From Streptomyces sp. NBC_00691 (lineage in GTDB: Bacteria; Actinomycetota; Actinomycetes; Streptomycetales; Streptomycetaceae): 64,000 bases of DNA. The first letter of the stretch is position 1, and every line of letters begins with the position of its first letter. Made by a program: the position numbers and the translations under genes. The stretch spans positions 3,574,501-3,638,500 of the forward strand of contig NZ_CP109007.1 in NCBI RefSeq assembly GCF_036226665.1, written 5' to 3'. The notes under the pieces are model-generated. The model saw only the letters and a program-made list of their open reading frames with translations. It was not told the origin of the DNA and did not search any database. Shown piece by piece: positions 15,946 through 24,747 of the stretch.

Positions 15946-16479
15946 CTACGGCACCCATTTGGGCCAGGGCGCCTCGTCCAGCTCGTACAGGGCACGGAGG
16001 TGCTGCCACCGCTCGGGCGACCGGGCGGACCAGTCCGTCGGGCGCCCGTCCAAGGCCGCGGCGAGCCGCTCGAAGTGATCGTGCCACCCCGCGAGACGGT
16101 CCAGCCGGTGCTCCCGGTCCGCCCTCAGTTCGTTCGTGAAACGCAGCACGGTCGACCCGTCGCCGCCGGGCTCCCCCGGTTCCAGATGGAATCGGATGCG
16201 TCCGTGCGTCGGATCGACCGTGTACTCGGCCACGTACTCGGGGTCCCAGGCGGTCACCCGCCCCGACACCACGGTGTCGCCGTCGAGCCGGCGGAGGGTG
16301 ACCCGGCCGCCGAGCCGGGGTTCCAGCGGGTCCGCCGCGCAGAGCCAGCCCGCCAGGCCCTCGGGGGTGGCGACGGCCTCCCAGACCTCGGGCAGGGGAC
16401 GGGACAGCTCGACTGCGAACCGCAGCAGGTGCGCGTCCCCGTCATGGGTCTCGCACCTGCCCCGGGGAATCTCGCTCAT
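15946..16479 (-). CDS. SRPBCC (AHSA1-like) domain protein
   Basis: A 177-residue START/Bet v1-fold protein (LLRFAVELSRPLPEVWEAVATPEGLAGWLCAADPLEPRLGGRVTL) like the Hsp90-activator AHSA1-type SRPBCC proteins of actinobacteria. The end WHDHFERLAAALDGRP is typical of the family. These bind small hydrophobic ligands or act as toxin/antitoxin-like or signalling accessories; no ligand is evident. It is convergent with the binding-protein gene, ending six bases from its stop. Confidence 0.85.
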   Translation of the reverse strand: MSEIPRGRCETHDGDAHLLRFAVELSRPLPEVWEAVATPEGLAGWLCAADPLEPRLGGRVTLRRLDGDTVVSGRVTAWDPEYVAEYTVDPTHGRIRFHLEPGEPGGDGSTVLRFTNELRADREHRLDRLAGWHDHFERLAAALDGRPTDWSARSPERWQHLRALYELDEAPWPKWVP

Positions 16480-16516
16480 ACCTCAAGCGTCACCCCGGGA
16501 CGGGCCCGGTGCCAGC

Positions 16517-17602
16517 TCAGACGCCCGCGTACGAGTGCTTGCTGTTCACGAAGATGTTCACGCCGTAGTAGTTGAACAGGAAGCAGGCGAAGGCGATGAG
16601 CGCGATGTACGCGGCCTTCCGCCCCTTCCAGCCGGCCGTCGCGCGCGCGTGCAGGTACGCGGCGTAGCCGACCCACGTGATGAAGGACCAGACCTCCTTG
16701 GCGTCCCAGCCCCAGTAGCGGCCCCACGCGTCACCGGCCCAGATGGCGCCCGCGATGATCGTGAAGGTCCAGAGCGGGAAGATGGCCGCGTTGACCCGGT
16801 ACGAGAACTTGTCGAGCGAGGCCGCCGAGGGCAGCCGCTCCATGACGGAGCGGGTGAAGGCGCCCGGGTTGCCGCCGGTCACGAGCTTGTTCTCGTAGGA
16901 GTCGCGGAAGAGGTACAGCAGGGTGGCGGTGGCGCCCAGGTAGAAGACCGCGCCGCAGAAGATCGCGGTGGAGACGTGGATCCACAGCCAGTACGAGTCG
17001 AGCGCGGGGACCAGCTGGTCACTGGGGGTCTTCAGCCAGGTGGTGGCCATGCCCAGGTCCAGCAGGACCGTGGTGACCAGCGGCAGGCCGAGCCAGCGCA
17101 CGTTCTTCTTGGCGACGAGGAAGCCGAGGTACGCGCCGACCGCCACCGTGGAGAAGGTGGTGGAGAACTCGTACATGTTGCCCCAGGGGGCCCGCTGCAC
17201 GGAGAGCGCCCGGGTGACCACGCCCGACGCCTCGACCAGGAAGGCGAGGACGGTGAGCGAGACGGCGATACGGCCGTACAGGTCGCCCTTGACCGTGCCG
17301 CCGGCGGCGCCGGGGCCGTCCGGTACGTCACGGGTGCCGGCCGCGGACCGGGTGACGACCTTCGGCTTCTCCAGGACGGTCGTGCCACCACCCGCCTGCT
17401 TGACCTGGACGGTCACGGCGGCGGTGGCGGCCGGAGCCCGGGAGGTGAGCGCGGCGGCGGTACGGCCGACCTTGCTGCGGCTGCCCAGCACCCACTCGGC
17501 GATGTGGGCGAAGAAGGCCAGGGTGTAGACGGCCATCGAGGAGTAGATGAGCAGGTCGCTCATCCGCGCCATGCTCTCGTTGGTCGTGGCGGCGAGGATC
17601 AC
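16517..17602 (-). CDS. ccsB: Cytochrome c biogenesis protein CcsB (CcsA-type)
   Basis: System II cytochrome c synthase subunit. The 361-residue protein has about eight transmembrane helices and the heme-handling tryptophan-rich WWD-type motif (AWGRYWGWDAKEVWSFITW near residues 265-283) plus conserved membrane histidines (HVSTAIF, LYLHARA). With ResB it carries heme across the membrane and attaches it to apocytochrome CXXCH motifs. Its start overlaps the resB stop by four bases (17599-17602). A long linker at residues 50-110 rich in Ala, Thr and Val is unusual but streptomycete-like. Confidence 0.94.
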   Translation of the reverse strand: MILAATTNESMARMSDLLIYSSMAVYTLAFFAHIAEWVLGSRSKVGRTAAALTSRAPAATAAVTVQVKQAGGGTTVLEKPKVVTRSAAGTRDVPDGPGAAGGTVKGDLYGRIAVSLTVLAFLVEASGVVTRALSVQRAPWGNMYEFSTTFSTVAVGAYLGFLVAKKNVRWLGLPLVTTVLLDLGMATTWLKTPSDQLVPALDSYWLWIHVSTAIFCGAVFYLGATATLLYLFRDSYENKLVTGGNPGAFTRSVMERLPSAASLDKFSYRVNAAIFPLWTFTIIAGAIWAGDAWGRYWGWDAKEVWSFITWVGYAAYLHARATAGWKGRKAAYIALIAFACFLFNYYGVNIFVNSKHSYAGV

Positions 17603-19476
17603 TTGTCGGCCTCTCCAGAAGGGGCAGGGTCTTCTGCGGGTTCTTCCGCGGGTTCCGGTACGTCTTCCGGATCGGCTTCGGGTACGGCGTGCTTCACGGC
17701 CCCGGGCCGCACGTCGTCGCGTACGCCCTCGGGTGCGGCCCTCGGTACGGCGTCCGGCTCGGTCTTCGGGTCCGCGTCCGGCTCGGACTCCGGACCGGGG
17801 TCCGGCGCCGGCGGCGCGTCCGCCGTGAGGGCGACCGCGAGGTCGCCCAGCTCCTCCGGCAGCTTCGCGGACTCGCTGCGGCCCAGGCCGGCCATCTCGA
17901 CGACGGTCACGCCGCCCTCACCGCGCACGGCCCGGACCCAGACCCGGCGCCGCTGGATGAAGAGCGAACCGGTCAGACCGGCGATCGCGGCGATCGCGCC
18001 CGTGAGGGCGAGCCCGTTGCCGGGCTGCTGCGAGATCTGGAAGCTCGCCCACTCCTTGACGTCCTTCTCGAAGGTGATCGAGCCGGCGCCGTCGGGGAGG
18101 GTCATGGTCTCGCCGGGCAGCAGCCGCTTGGCGAACCCGGTCCCCTCGTCGATCTTGAACTGGGTCATCTTGGAGGTGTTGAGCTGGTACACGTTCTGCG
18201 GCAGACCGGAGTTCACGCGCAGGTCGCCGTGGTAGCCGGTGAGCGCGAGGACCGGGTAGTCGAGCCCCGGGAACTGCGAGAACATCGTGCCCTTGCCCTC
18301 GCCCGCGAAGGTAGGCACGAAGAGGGCGCTGAAGCCCAGCTGGTCCTTCTCGCCCTTCTGGTCGCGGTAGCCGTCCATCACCTTGATGGCGCCGGTGGAC
18401 GTGATGTTGTTGTCGATGGGGAGCAGCGGCACCGCGCCCTCGAAGACGACCTTGCCGCGGCCGTCCCTGACGGTGACGGCGGGCGCGTAGCCGTGGGCGA
18501 TCAGATAGACCTTGGAGTCGCCGACCTTGAGCGGCTCGTTGACCCGGATGACGGCCTTCTTGTCCGTACCGCCCTGCGAGTAGGAGACCTTCGCCTCGAA
18601 GGTGCGGGGCGTGCCGCGCTGGGGGCCGCTCTTCTCGTACGTGCCGTCGAAGGCGTCGAGCTTGAAACTGAACGGCTCCAGCTCGTCGATGCCGAACTGG
18701 GAGCCGGACTTGAAGTCGTCGTACTGGGTGAGCGTGTTGGAGAAGCCGTCGCCCTCGACGATCAGCTTGCCGCCCTCGGACTTGAAGAGCTGCCCCCAGG
18801 CGAAGGCGACGAGCATGACGATCAGGGCGACGTGGAAGGCGAGGTTGCCGGCCTCGCGCAGATAGCCCTTCTCGGCGGCGATCGCGTTCCCGGCCGTGTG
18901 GGCGCGGAAGCGGCGTCCCTTGAGGAGGGTGAGCGCGGCCTCGCGGACCTGCTCGGGCTCGGCCCCGGTGCGCCACGTCGTGTACGCGGGCAGCCGGTCG
19001 AGGCGCTTGGGCGCGCCCGGCGGGCGGCTGCGGAGCTGGCCGACGAACTGCCAGGTGCGGGGCACGATGCAGCCGATGAGGGAGACGAACAGCAGTATGT
19101 AGATCGCGGAGAACCACACGGAGCTGTAGACGTCGAAGAACTGGAGCTTCTCGTACAGCGGCGTCAGCGTCTTGTGGGCGTCCTTGAAGGCCTGTGCCTT
19201 GATCTCGTCCACGGCGGTCTGCGGGATGAGGGAGCCGGGGACGGCGCCGAGCGAGAGCATGAAGAGCAGGATCAGCGCGACCCGCATCGAGGTCAGCTGC
19301 CGCCAGAACCAGCGGATCCAGCCGATGACACCGAAGGCGGGACCGCCGGTGACGGCCGTCTCGGCGCGGTCGTCGAGGGGGGCGGTCGACAGCTGCGCCC
19401 CGGCCTCACCGAGGCTCTCCTGCTGCTCCGTCGTACCGGAGGTGTCCGTCGTACCGGACGTGTCGGTCGTACTCAT
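17599..19476 (-). CDS. resB: Cytochrome c biogenesis protein ResB
   Basis: A 625-residue ResB/Ccs1 protein, partner of CcsB. It has four membrane spans with a large extracytoplasmic domain between the third and fourth (LIVEGDGFSNTLTQYDDFKSGSQFGIDELEPF), as in the family. The start at 19476 (MSTTDTSGTTDTSG) is preferred over upstream in-frame codons, which would lie inside ccdA. The last 65 residues form an Asp/Glu/Pro-rich tail, longer than usual. It is the third gene of resA-ccdA-resB-ccsB, five bases after ccdA. Confidence 0.92.
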   Translation of the reverse strand: MSTTDTSGTTDTSGTTEQQESLGEAGAQLSTAPLDDRAETAVTGGPAFGVIGWIRWFWRQLTSMRVALILLFMLSLGAVPGSLIPQTAVDEIKAQAFKDAHKTLTPLYEKLQFFDVYSSVWFSAIYILLFVSLIGCIVPRTWQFVGQLRSRPPGAPKRLDRLPAYTTWRTGAEPEQVREAALTLLKGRRFRAHTAGNAIAAEKGYLREAGNLAFHVALIVMLVAFAWGQLFKSEGGKLIVEGDGFSNTLTQYDDFKSGSQFGIDELEPFSFKLDAFDGTYEKSGPQRGTPRTFEAKVSYSQGGTDKKAVIRVNEPLKVGDSKVYLIAHGYAPAVTVRDGRGKVVFEGAVPLLPIDNNITSTGAIKVMDGYRDQKGEKDQLGFSALFVPTFAGEGKGTMFSQFPGLDYPVLALTGYHGDLRVNSGLPQNVYQLNTSKMTQFKIDEGTGFAKRLLPGETMTLPDGAGSITFEKDVKEWASFQISQQPGNGLALTGAIAAIAGLTGSLFIQRRRVWVRAVRGEGGVTVVEMAGLGRSESAKLPEELGDLAVALTADAPPAPDPGPESEPDADPKTEPDAVPRAAPEGVRDDVRPGAVKHAVPEADPEDVPEPAEEPAEDPAPSGEADK

Positions 19477-19481
19477 GGAAC

Positions 19482-20219
19482 TCAGATCCCCACCGTGAAA
19501 CCGCTGGACCAGCCCTGCATCGTGGCGACCATGCTGTCCCACGCGCCTGTGAGGAGCAGGACACCGGTGACGAGCATCATGCCGCCGCCGATCCGCATGA
19601 CCCACACGTAGTGCTTCTTGACCCACCCGAACGCGCCGAGTGCCTTGCGGAAGGCTATGGCGGCGAGGACGAACGGCACGCCGAGGCCGAGGCAGTACGC
19701 GAAGGCGAGCAGCGCGCCGCGGCCGGCGCTGGCCTGCTCCAGGGCGAGGGCGTTGACCGAGGCGAGCGTCGGGCCGATGCACGGGGTCCAGCCGATGCCG
19801 AAGAGCGCGCCGAGCAGCGGCGCGCCGACCAGACCGGCGACGGGCTTCCGGTGGAAGCGGTACTCGCGCTGGGTGAACCAGGGCATCAGGCCGAGGAAGA
19901 ACACGCCCATGAGGATCATGAGCACGCCGAGGATCGTGGTGAGCGTCTCGCGGTACTCCTGGAGGGTCGACCCGAAGTAGCCGAAGAGCGCCCCGCCGGA
20001 CACGAACACGGCGGTGAAGCCGAGGACGAAGAGGACCGCTCCGGCGGTCATCCGGCCGCGGCGGCTCTCGGCGAGGTCGGTGCCGGAGACGCCGGTCACG
20101 TAGGACAGGTAGCCGGGGACCAGCGGGAGGACGCAGGGCGAGAAGAAGGAGACCAGTCCGGCGAGGAGGGCGACGGGCAGCGCGAGGAGCAGGGCTCCGC
20201 TGGTGACGGTCTCGTTCAC
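19482..20219 (-). CDS. ccdA: Cytochrome c biogenesis thiol-disulfide transporter CcdA
   Basis: A six-helix membrane protein of 245 residues. The two redox cysteines are in place: SFFSPCVLPL (Cys29) and GIGWTPCIGPTLA in the fourth helix. It moves reducing power from cytoplasmic thioredoxin to the extracytoplasmic thioredoxin-like lipoprotein encoded immediately upstream. It lies in the operon resA-ccdA-resB-ccsB with spacings of four and five bases on each side. Confidence 0.94.
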   Translation of the reverse strand: MNETVTSGALLLALPVALLAGLVSFFSPCVLPLVPGYLSYVTGVSGTDLAESRRGRMTAGAVLFVLGFTAVFVSGGALFGYFGSTLQEYRETLTTILGVLMILMGVFFLGLMPWFTQREYRFHRKPVAGLVGAPLLGALFGIGWTPCIGPTLASVNALALEQASAGRGALLAFAYCLGLGVPFVLAAIAFRKALGAFGWVKKHYVWVMRIGGGMMLVTGVLLLTGAWDSMVATMQGWSSGFTVGI

Positions 20220-20223
20220 CGGC

Positions 20224-20829
20224 TCACTTCTCCTTGAGGAGGGGGTCGATCATCGACCGCAGCTTCTCCTCGTCGAGCGCCATGAGCGAGCGGGCCGCGA
20301 TCCGGCCCTCCTTGTCGAGGACGACGGTGGAGGGGATGGACTGCGGGGAGAGCGTGCCCTTGGGGAAGCCGAACAGGATCAGCTTGCCCTGCGGGTCGTA
20401 GAGGCTGGGGTAGGTGACCCCGTAGTCCTCCTCGAAGGCGAGGGCGGGCTGCTTGTTGGGGTCGCGGGTGTTGACCCCGACGAACGCGACGCCCTTGCCC
20501 TCCATGTCCTTGGCGACCTTCGCGAAGTGCGGGGCCTCGGCACGGCACGGGGCGCACCAGGAGCCCCACACGTTGAGGACGACGACCTTGCCCTTGAGTT
20601 CGGCGACGTCGAGCTGCTTGCCGTCGAGGGTCTCGCCCGCGAGCTTCCCGGTGGCCGCGCGCTCGCCCTTGGGCGCGGTGGCGATCCCACCCGTGTTGGT
20701 CACGAAGTTGGTGTTGCCACCGCCGCCGGACTTGCCGTTGCTGTCGCCGCCGCAGGCCGAGAGCGTGAGGGCGGCGGTCAGCACTCCGACGGCGAGCAGG
20801 GTGCGTCGAGGGGCACGGCTAAGGCTCAT
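20224..20829 (-). CDS. resA: Thioredoxin-like lipoprotein (ResA/TlpA family)
   Basis: A 201-residue lipoprotein: signal peptide with lipobox LSAC (Cys26), a Gly/Asn-rich linker, and a TlpA/ResA thioredoxin domain with active site WCAPC (Cys92, Cys95). The start at 20829 (MSLSRAPRRT) gives the signal peptide. It keeps apocytochrome heme-binding cysteines reduced, receiving electrons from CcdA. It heads the operon and its stop lies 4 bases before ccdA. Confidence 0.93.
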   Translation of the reverse strand: MSLSRAPRRTLLAVGVLTAALTLSACGGDSNGKSGGGGNTNFVTNTGGIATAPKGERAATGKLAGETLDGKQLDVAELKGKVVVLNVWGSWCAPCRAEAPHFAKVAKDMEGKGVAFVGVNTRDPNKQPALAFEEDYGVTYPSLYDPQGKLILFGFPKGTLSPQSIPSTVVLDKEGRIAARSLMALDEEKLRSMIDPLLKEK

Positions 20830-20927
20830 GTGAAAAGTTTCGCATGGGCGTTTGGGGGATCTTGGGCACCCCCCTACGTGCCCGGAAAGCCCCTTGTCAA
20901 GATCGCCTAAGCGGACAGGGCGGACGA

Positions 20928-22223
20928 CTATGCGGACGGGGTCGACGAGGGTGTCGAACCGCTTGTCGCGGGCTTGAGGAAAGCATTCCAGCCGCCGGCC
21001 GGCTTCTGTCCCACTTCCAGCGAGCGCAGCTGCTGGAGGATCTTCGGGTCCTGGACGTCGAGCCAGTCGACGAACTGCTTGAAGGAGACGAGCCGGACGT
21101 CCTTCTTGCCGGCCATGCCCTTGAGCGCGTCCTCGACGGCGTCCATGTAGATGCCGCCGTTCCACTGCTCGAAGTGGTTGCCGATGAAGAAGGGCGCGCG
21201 GTTCGACTCGTACGCGCGCGTGAAGCCGCCGAGGAGCGCCTCGGTGGCCTGCTTGCGCCAGCCCGGGTAGCGCGAGGGCATGCCCTTCGTCGTGTTCTTC
21301 GACTGGTTGGCGAGCATGTTGTAGTCCATCGAGAGGACCTCGAAGGAGTGCCCGGGGAAGGGCACGGCCTGCAGCGGGAGGTCCCAGACGCCCTGTCGCT
21401 TGGTGGGCCACATCTGCCGGCCGCCGGGCGAGCTGGCGTCGTAGCGCCAGTTGAGCCGCTTCGCGGTGGGCAGCAGGTTGTCCTGGCCAAGGAGGCACGG
21501 CGTACGGCCGCCGATGAGCTCCTTGGAGTAGTCGAAGGGCAGCGGGTCGAGGTCGGTCCAGCCGCTGTTCGTCTTCCACTCGGTGACGAACTTCATGGCC
21601 TGGTCGATCTCGCTCTGCCACTGGGCGGGGGTCCAGTTGCCGACGGAGCCGGAGCCGCCGCAGAAGTGCCCGTTGAAGTGGGTGCCGATCTCGTGGCCTT
21701 CGAGCCAGGCCTGCCGGACGTACTTCAGGGTGTCCTTGATGTGGTCGTCGCTGAGGTAGCCGATGTCCGAGGCGCCGACGCGGTTGTTCGGCGGACGGTA
21801 GAGGTTCTTCTTCGACTCGGGGAGGACGTAGATCCCGGAGAGGAAGAAGGTCATCGCCGCGTCGTGGTTCTTGGCGAGTTCCAGGAAGCGCGGGAACAGT
21901 CCGTTGCCGACCTCGCCGGCGCCGTCCCAGGAGAAGATCACGAACTGGGGCGGGGTCTGGCCGGGTTCGAGCGGGACGGGGGCGTCGGGCTGGTGGGGCT
22001 GCTTGCCGGTGTCGGCGGTGGAACCGTCGCCGATGAGCTTGGCGTCGTCCTTGGTCGGGGTGCTCGTGCTCGGCTCCGCCGAGACGTCACCCCCCTTACC
22101 AGGCCCGGATCGTCCCGGCTTGTCCTGATTGCCGTTGCTGCAGGCGGCGACACCCATCGCCGCCGCGGCCCCAACGCCCGCCCCGAGCAGCCCCCTTCGA
22201 CTGATCCCACTGATCCCGCGCAT
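20928..22223 (-). CDS. Tat-exported lipoprotein, polysaccharide deacetylase-like
   Basis: A 431-residue protein with a twin-arginine signal (SRRGLLG, Arg9-Arg10) that also has a lipobox (GVAACS, Cys28), then a Ser/Thr/Pro-rich linker. The main domain is of the polysaccharide deacetylase (NodB) class: it has an FSWDGAGE start and the metal-binding HEIGTHFNGHFC segment. It probably acts on cell-wall or surface glycan outside the membrane. It is on the same strand as hemL and resA, with 98 bases to resA, so it may have its own promoter. Confidence 0.88.
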   Translation of the reverse strand: MRGISGISRRGLLGAGVGAAAAMGVAACSNGNQDKPGRSGPGKGGDVSAEPSTSTPTKDDAKLIGDGSTADTGKQPHQPDAPVPLEPGQTPPQFVIFSWDGAGEVGNGLFPRFLELAKNHDAAMTFFLSGIYVLPESKKNLYRPPNNRVGASDIGYLSDDHIKDTLKYVRQAWLEGHEIGTHFNGHFCGGSGSVGNWTPAQWQSEIDQAMKFVTEWKTNSGWTDLDPLPFDYSKELIGGRTPCLLGQDNLLPTAKRLNWRYDASSPGGRQMWPTKRQGVWDLPLQAVPFPGHSFEVLSMDYNMLANQSKNTTKGMPSRYPGWRKQATEALLGGFTRAYESNRAPFFIGNHFEQWNGGIYMDAVEDALKGMAGKKDVRLVSFKQFVDWLDVQDPKILQQLRSLEVGQKPAGGWNAFLKPATSGSTPSSTPSA

Positions 22224-22325
22224 GACATCCCCATTCGCGCTGACGTATTAACGAAACGTCATCCAAACCGACAATGAGTGAGATGCCGGGAGGAACACGG
22301 AGGTTCCGGGAAATCGCACAAAAAT

Positions 22326-22369
22326 TTCAGGGCGGTCGGTTGGCATGAGCACCACCCGACCGCCCTGAA
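22326..22369. terminator. Intrinsic terminator upstream of the deacetylase gene, after the histidine phosphatase
   Basis: A perfect 14-bp inverted repeat (TTCAGGGCGGTCGG at 22326-22339 and its complement at 22356-22369) with a 16-base loop, about 100 bases past the phosphatase stop. It ends the hemL-phosphatase transcript. Confidence 0.75.
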
Positions 22370-22466
22370 CTCTGGACCTCGAACTCTCGTTCTGTCCAGC
22401 GGGGACGAAATCCTTCACCGAAGGACTACAGCGACTCCGGAAGAGTCATGATCACGTTCCGGGGCG

Positions 22467-23174
22467 CTACGCCCCGAAGGCCTTCGACTTCCCCTTGACC
22501 GGCTTCGCACCGGCGAGCAGATGCGCCGGAACGAGGTCCCGGGCCGGCTCGCTGTACCCCACCGAGACGATCTTGTCGCCCTTGTACGTGAAGGAGGTCA
22601 GCGAGGCGAGCGTGCACTGACGGCGCCGCGGATCGTGCCAGAGGCGGCGCTTCTCCACGAAGCTGCGGACGATCCAGATCGGCAGCTGATGGCTGACCAG
22701 CACCGCCTCGTGCCCCCGGGCCGCGTCCTTCGCCGCGTCGAGCGCCCCCATCATGCGGACGACCTGCTCGATGTACGGCTCGCCCCAGGACGGCTGGAAC
22801 GGGTTGGTCAGGTGCTTCCAGTTCGCCGGCTTGCGCAGCGCCCCGTCACCGACACCGAAGGTCTTGCCCTCGAAGACGTTCGCCGCCTCGATGAGCCGCT
22901 CGTCCGTGGCCAGATCCAGACCGTGCGCCTTGGCGACCGGCGTCGCCGTCTCCTGCGCCCGCTCCAGCGGAGAGGCGACGACGTACGTGATGTCCCGGTC
23001 GGCCAGGCTCTCCGCGACCCGGTCCGCCATCTGCCGGCCGAGCTCGGACAGGTGGTAGCCGGCGCGGCGCCCGTAGAGGACACCGTCGGGGTTGTGCACC
23101 TCGCCGTGCCGCATCAGGTGGACGACGGTGATGTCCTGATCGGCACCGTGCGTGCCGTGGGTGCCGTCGCTCAT
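22467..23174 (-). CDS. Histidine phosphatase family protein
   Basis: A 235-residue phosphoglycerate mutase-like phosphatase. The catalytic motif LMRHGE has Arg22, His23 and Glu25; the second Arg and His lie in SPLERAQETATPVA and VSHQLPIWIV. Monomeric phosphatases of this group remove phosphate from diverse metabolites, so the substrate is open. The start overlaps the hemL stop by four bases (23171-23174), so the two are co-translated; a link to tetrapyrrole synthesis is suggested by position only. Confidence 0.9.
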   Translation of the reverse strand: MSDGTHGTHGADQDITVVHLMRHGEVHNPDGVLYGRRAGYHLSELGRQMADRVAESLADRDITYVVASPLERAQETATPVAKAHGLDLATDERLIEAANVFEGKTFGVGDGALRKPANWKHLTNPFQPSWGEPYIEQVVRMMGALDAAKDAARGHEAVLVSHQLPIWIVRSFVEKRRLWHDPRRRQCTLASLTSFTYKGDKIVSVGYSEPARDLVPAHLLAGAKPVKGKSKAFGA

Positions 23175-24478
23175 GCCGTCGCCTCCGCGGCGGCGCGGGC
23201 GGCGGCCGGCAGGGCGGCGGCGATCCGCTCGATCGCCCGCTCGTCGTGGGCGGCCGACACGAACCAGGACTCGAAGGCGGACGGCGGCAGGTAGACGCCG
23301 TCGGCCAGCATCGAGTGGAAGAAGGCGTTGAAGCGGAAGGCCTCCTGCCGCTTCGCCTCGTCGTAGTTCCGCACCTCGTCGGCGGTGAAGAAGACCGAGA
23401 ACATGTTGGACGCGGTCTGCAGCCGGTGCGCCACGCCCTCCTTGGTGAGCGCGTCGGTGACCAGGCCCTGGATCGTCTCCGAGACCGCGTTCACCCTCGC
23501 GTACGCCGCGTCGTCGAGCAGCCGCAGCTGCGCGAGGCCGGCGGCGGTCGCGATCGGGTTACCGGAGAGGGTGCCGGCCTGGTAGACCGGCCCGGCCGGG
23601 GCGAGGTGCCCCATGACGTCGGCACGGCCGCCGAACGCGGCGGCCGGGAAGCCGCCGCCCATGACCTTGCCGAAGGTCAGCAGATCGGCCTTGACGCCGT
23701 CGACGCCGAACCAGCCCGCCTTCGACGTACGGAAACCGGTCATCACCTCGTCGGAGATGTACAGCGCGCCGTTCTCCCGGCACAGGTCCGCGAGACCCTG
23801 GTTGAATCCCTCGGCCGGCGGCACGACGCCCATGTTGCCCGGCGAGGCCTCCGTGATGACACAGGCGATCTCGCCCGGGTGCGCGGCGAACGCGGCCCGG
23901 ACGGCCTCCAGGTCGTTGTAGGGGAGCACGATCGTGTCCCCGGCCTGGGCGCCCGTCACGCCGGGCGTGTCGGGAAGCCCGAGGGTGGCGACACCCGAAC
24001 CGGCCGCGGCCAGCAGCGCGTCCACGTGACCGTGGTAGCAGCCGGCGAACTTGACGACCTTGGCGCGCCCGGTGAACCCGCGGGCCAGCCGGATCGCGGA
24101 CATCGTGGCCTCGGTGCCCGAGGAGACGAGCCGTACCTGCTCGACGGGCTCGACGCGCGCGACGATCTCCTCGGCGAGCGCGACCTCGCCCTCGCCCGGC
24201 GTACCGAAGGAGGTGCCGCGGGCGACGGCCTGCTGCACCGCGGCGGTGACCTCGGGGTGCGCGTGGCCGAGGATCATCGGCCCCCACGAGCACACCAGGT
24301 CGACGTACTCACGACCGTCCGCGTCGGTGAGGTAGGGACCGGAACCGGACACCATGAACCGGGGCGTTCCGCCCACGGCCCGGAAGGCACGTACCGGTGA
24401 GTTCACGCCGCCGGGCGTCACGAGGGAAGCGCGGTCGAAAAGCGTCTGTGAGACTGGGGCTTCGTATGAATACGGCAC
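23171..24478 (-). CDS. hemL: Glutamate-1-semialdehyde 2,1-aminomutase
   Basis: PLP-dependent enzyme that makes 5-aminolevulinate from glutamate-1-semialdehyde, following the HemA step encoded at the right of the window. The chosen GTG start at 24478 gives 435 residues, close to the family size, and is preceded by AGGA. TPGGVNSPVRAF is the typical N-terminal signature. The PLP lysine is Lys271 in LLTFGKVMGGGFPAA, with Asp243 in ISDEVMTGFR contacting the pyridine nitrogen. An upstream ATG would add about 27 unconserved residues. Confidence 0.95.
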   Translation of the reverse strand: MPYSYEAPVSQTLFDRASLVTPGGVNSPVRAFRAVGGTPRFMVSGSGPYLTDADGREYVDLVCSWGPMILGHAHPEVTAAVQQAVARGTSFGTPGEGEVALAEEIVARVEPVEQVRLVSSGTEATMSAIRLARGFTGRAKVVKFAGCYHGHVDALLAAAGSGVATLGLPDTPGVTGAQAGDTIVLPYNDLEAVRAAFAAHPGEIACVITEASPGNMGVVPPAEGFNQGLADLCRENGALYISDEVMTGFRTSKAGWFGVDGVKADLLTFGKVMGGGFPAAAFGGRADVMGHLAPAGPVYQAGTLSGNPIATAAGLAQLRLLDDAAYARVNAVSETIQGLVTDALTKEGVAHRLQTASNMFSVFFTADEVRNYDEAKRQEAFRFNAFFHSMLADGVYLPPSAFESWFVSAAHDERAIERIAAALPAAARAAAEATA

Positions 24479-24747
24479 TGTGATCCTGACCTGCGAGAAC
24501 GACTTCGGGCACGACATCGGGAACGGAGGGAGGGTGTGAACATCCTGAGTATTACGCCGGGGCGTTCGCCCTCCGCGTCTGCGAAACTGGGGCGTCATAG
24601 GGATGGCTCACGGAATCCATGGTGTCAGAGGCCACGGCGTTCTTGCGGACAGGTGTTTCACCGTACGAACGCGGGGGAGGTCACTGACACGATGATCGGG
24701 TTGCGCGGCGGGGTCGTGTTGCCGAGAAAAAGCAGTCGGGTGGAGAT
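24479..24747. other. 269-base divergent region between hemL and the conserved hypothetical
   Basis: No gene was found in this stretch. It holds the promoters of hemL on the left-facing strand and of the hypothetical on the right-facing strand. AT-rich spots such as GAGTATTACG near 24549 could be promoter parts. No recognisable operator or riboswitch was seen. Confidence 0.45.
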
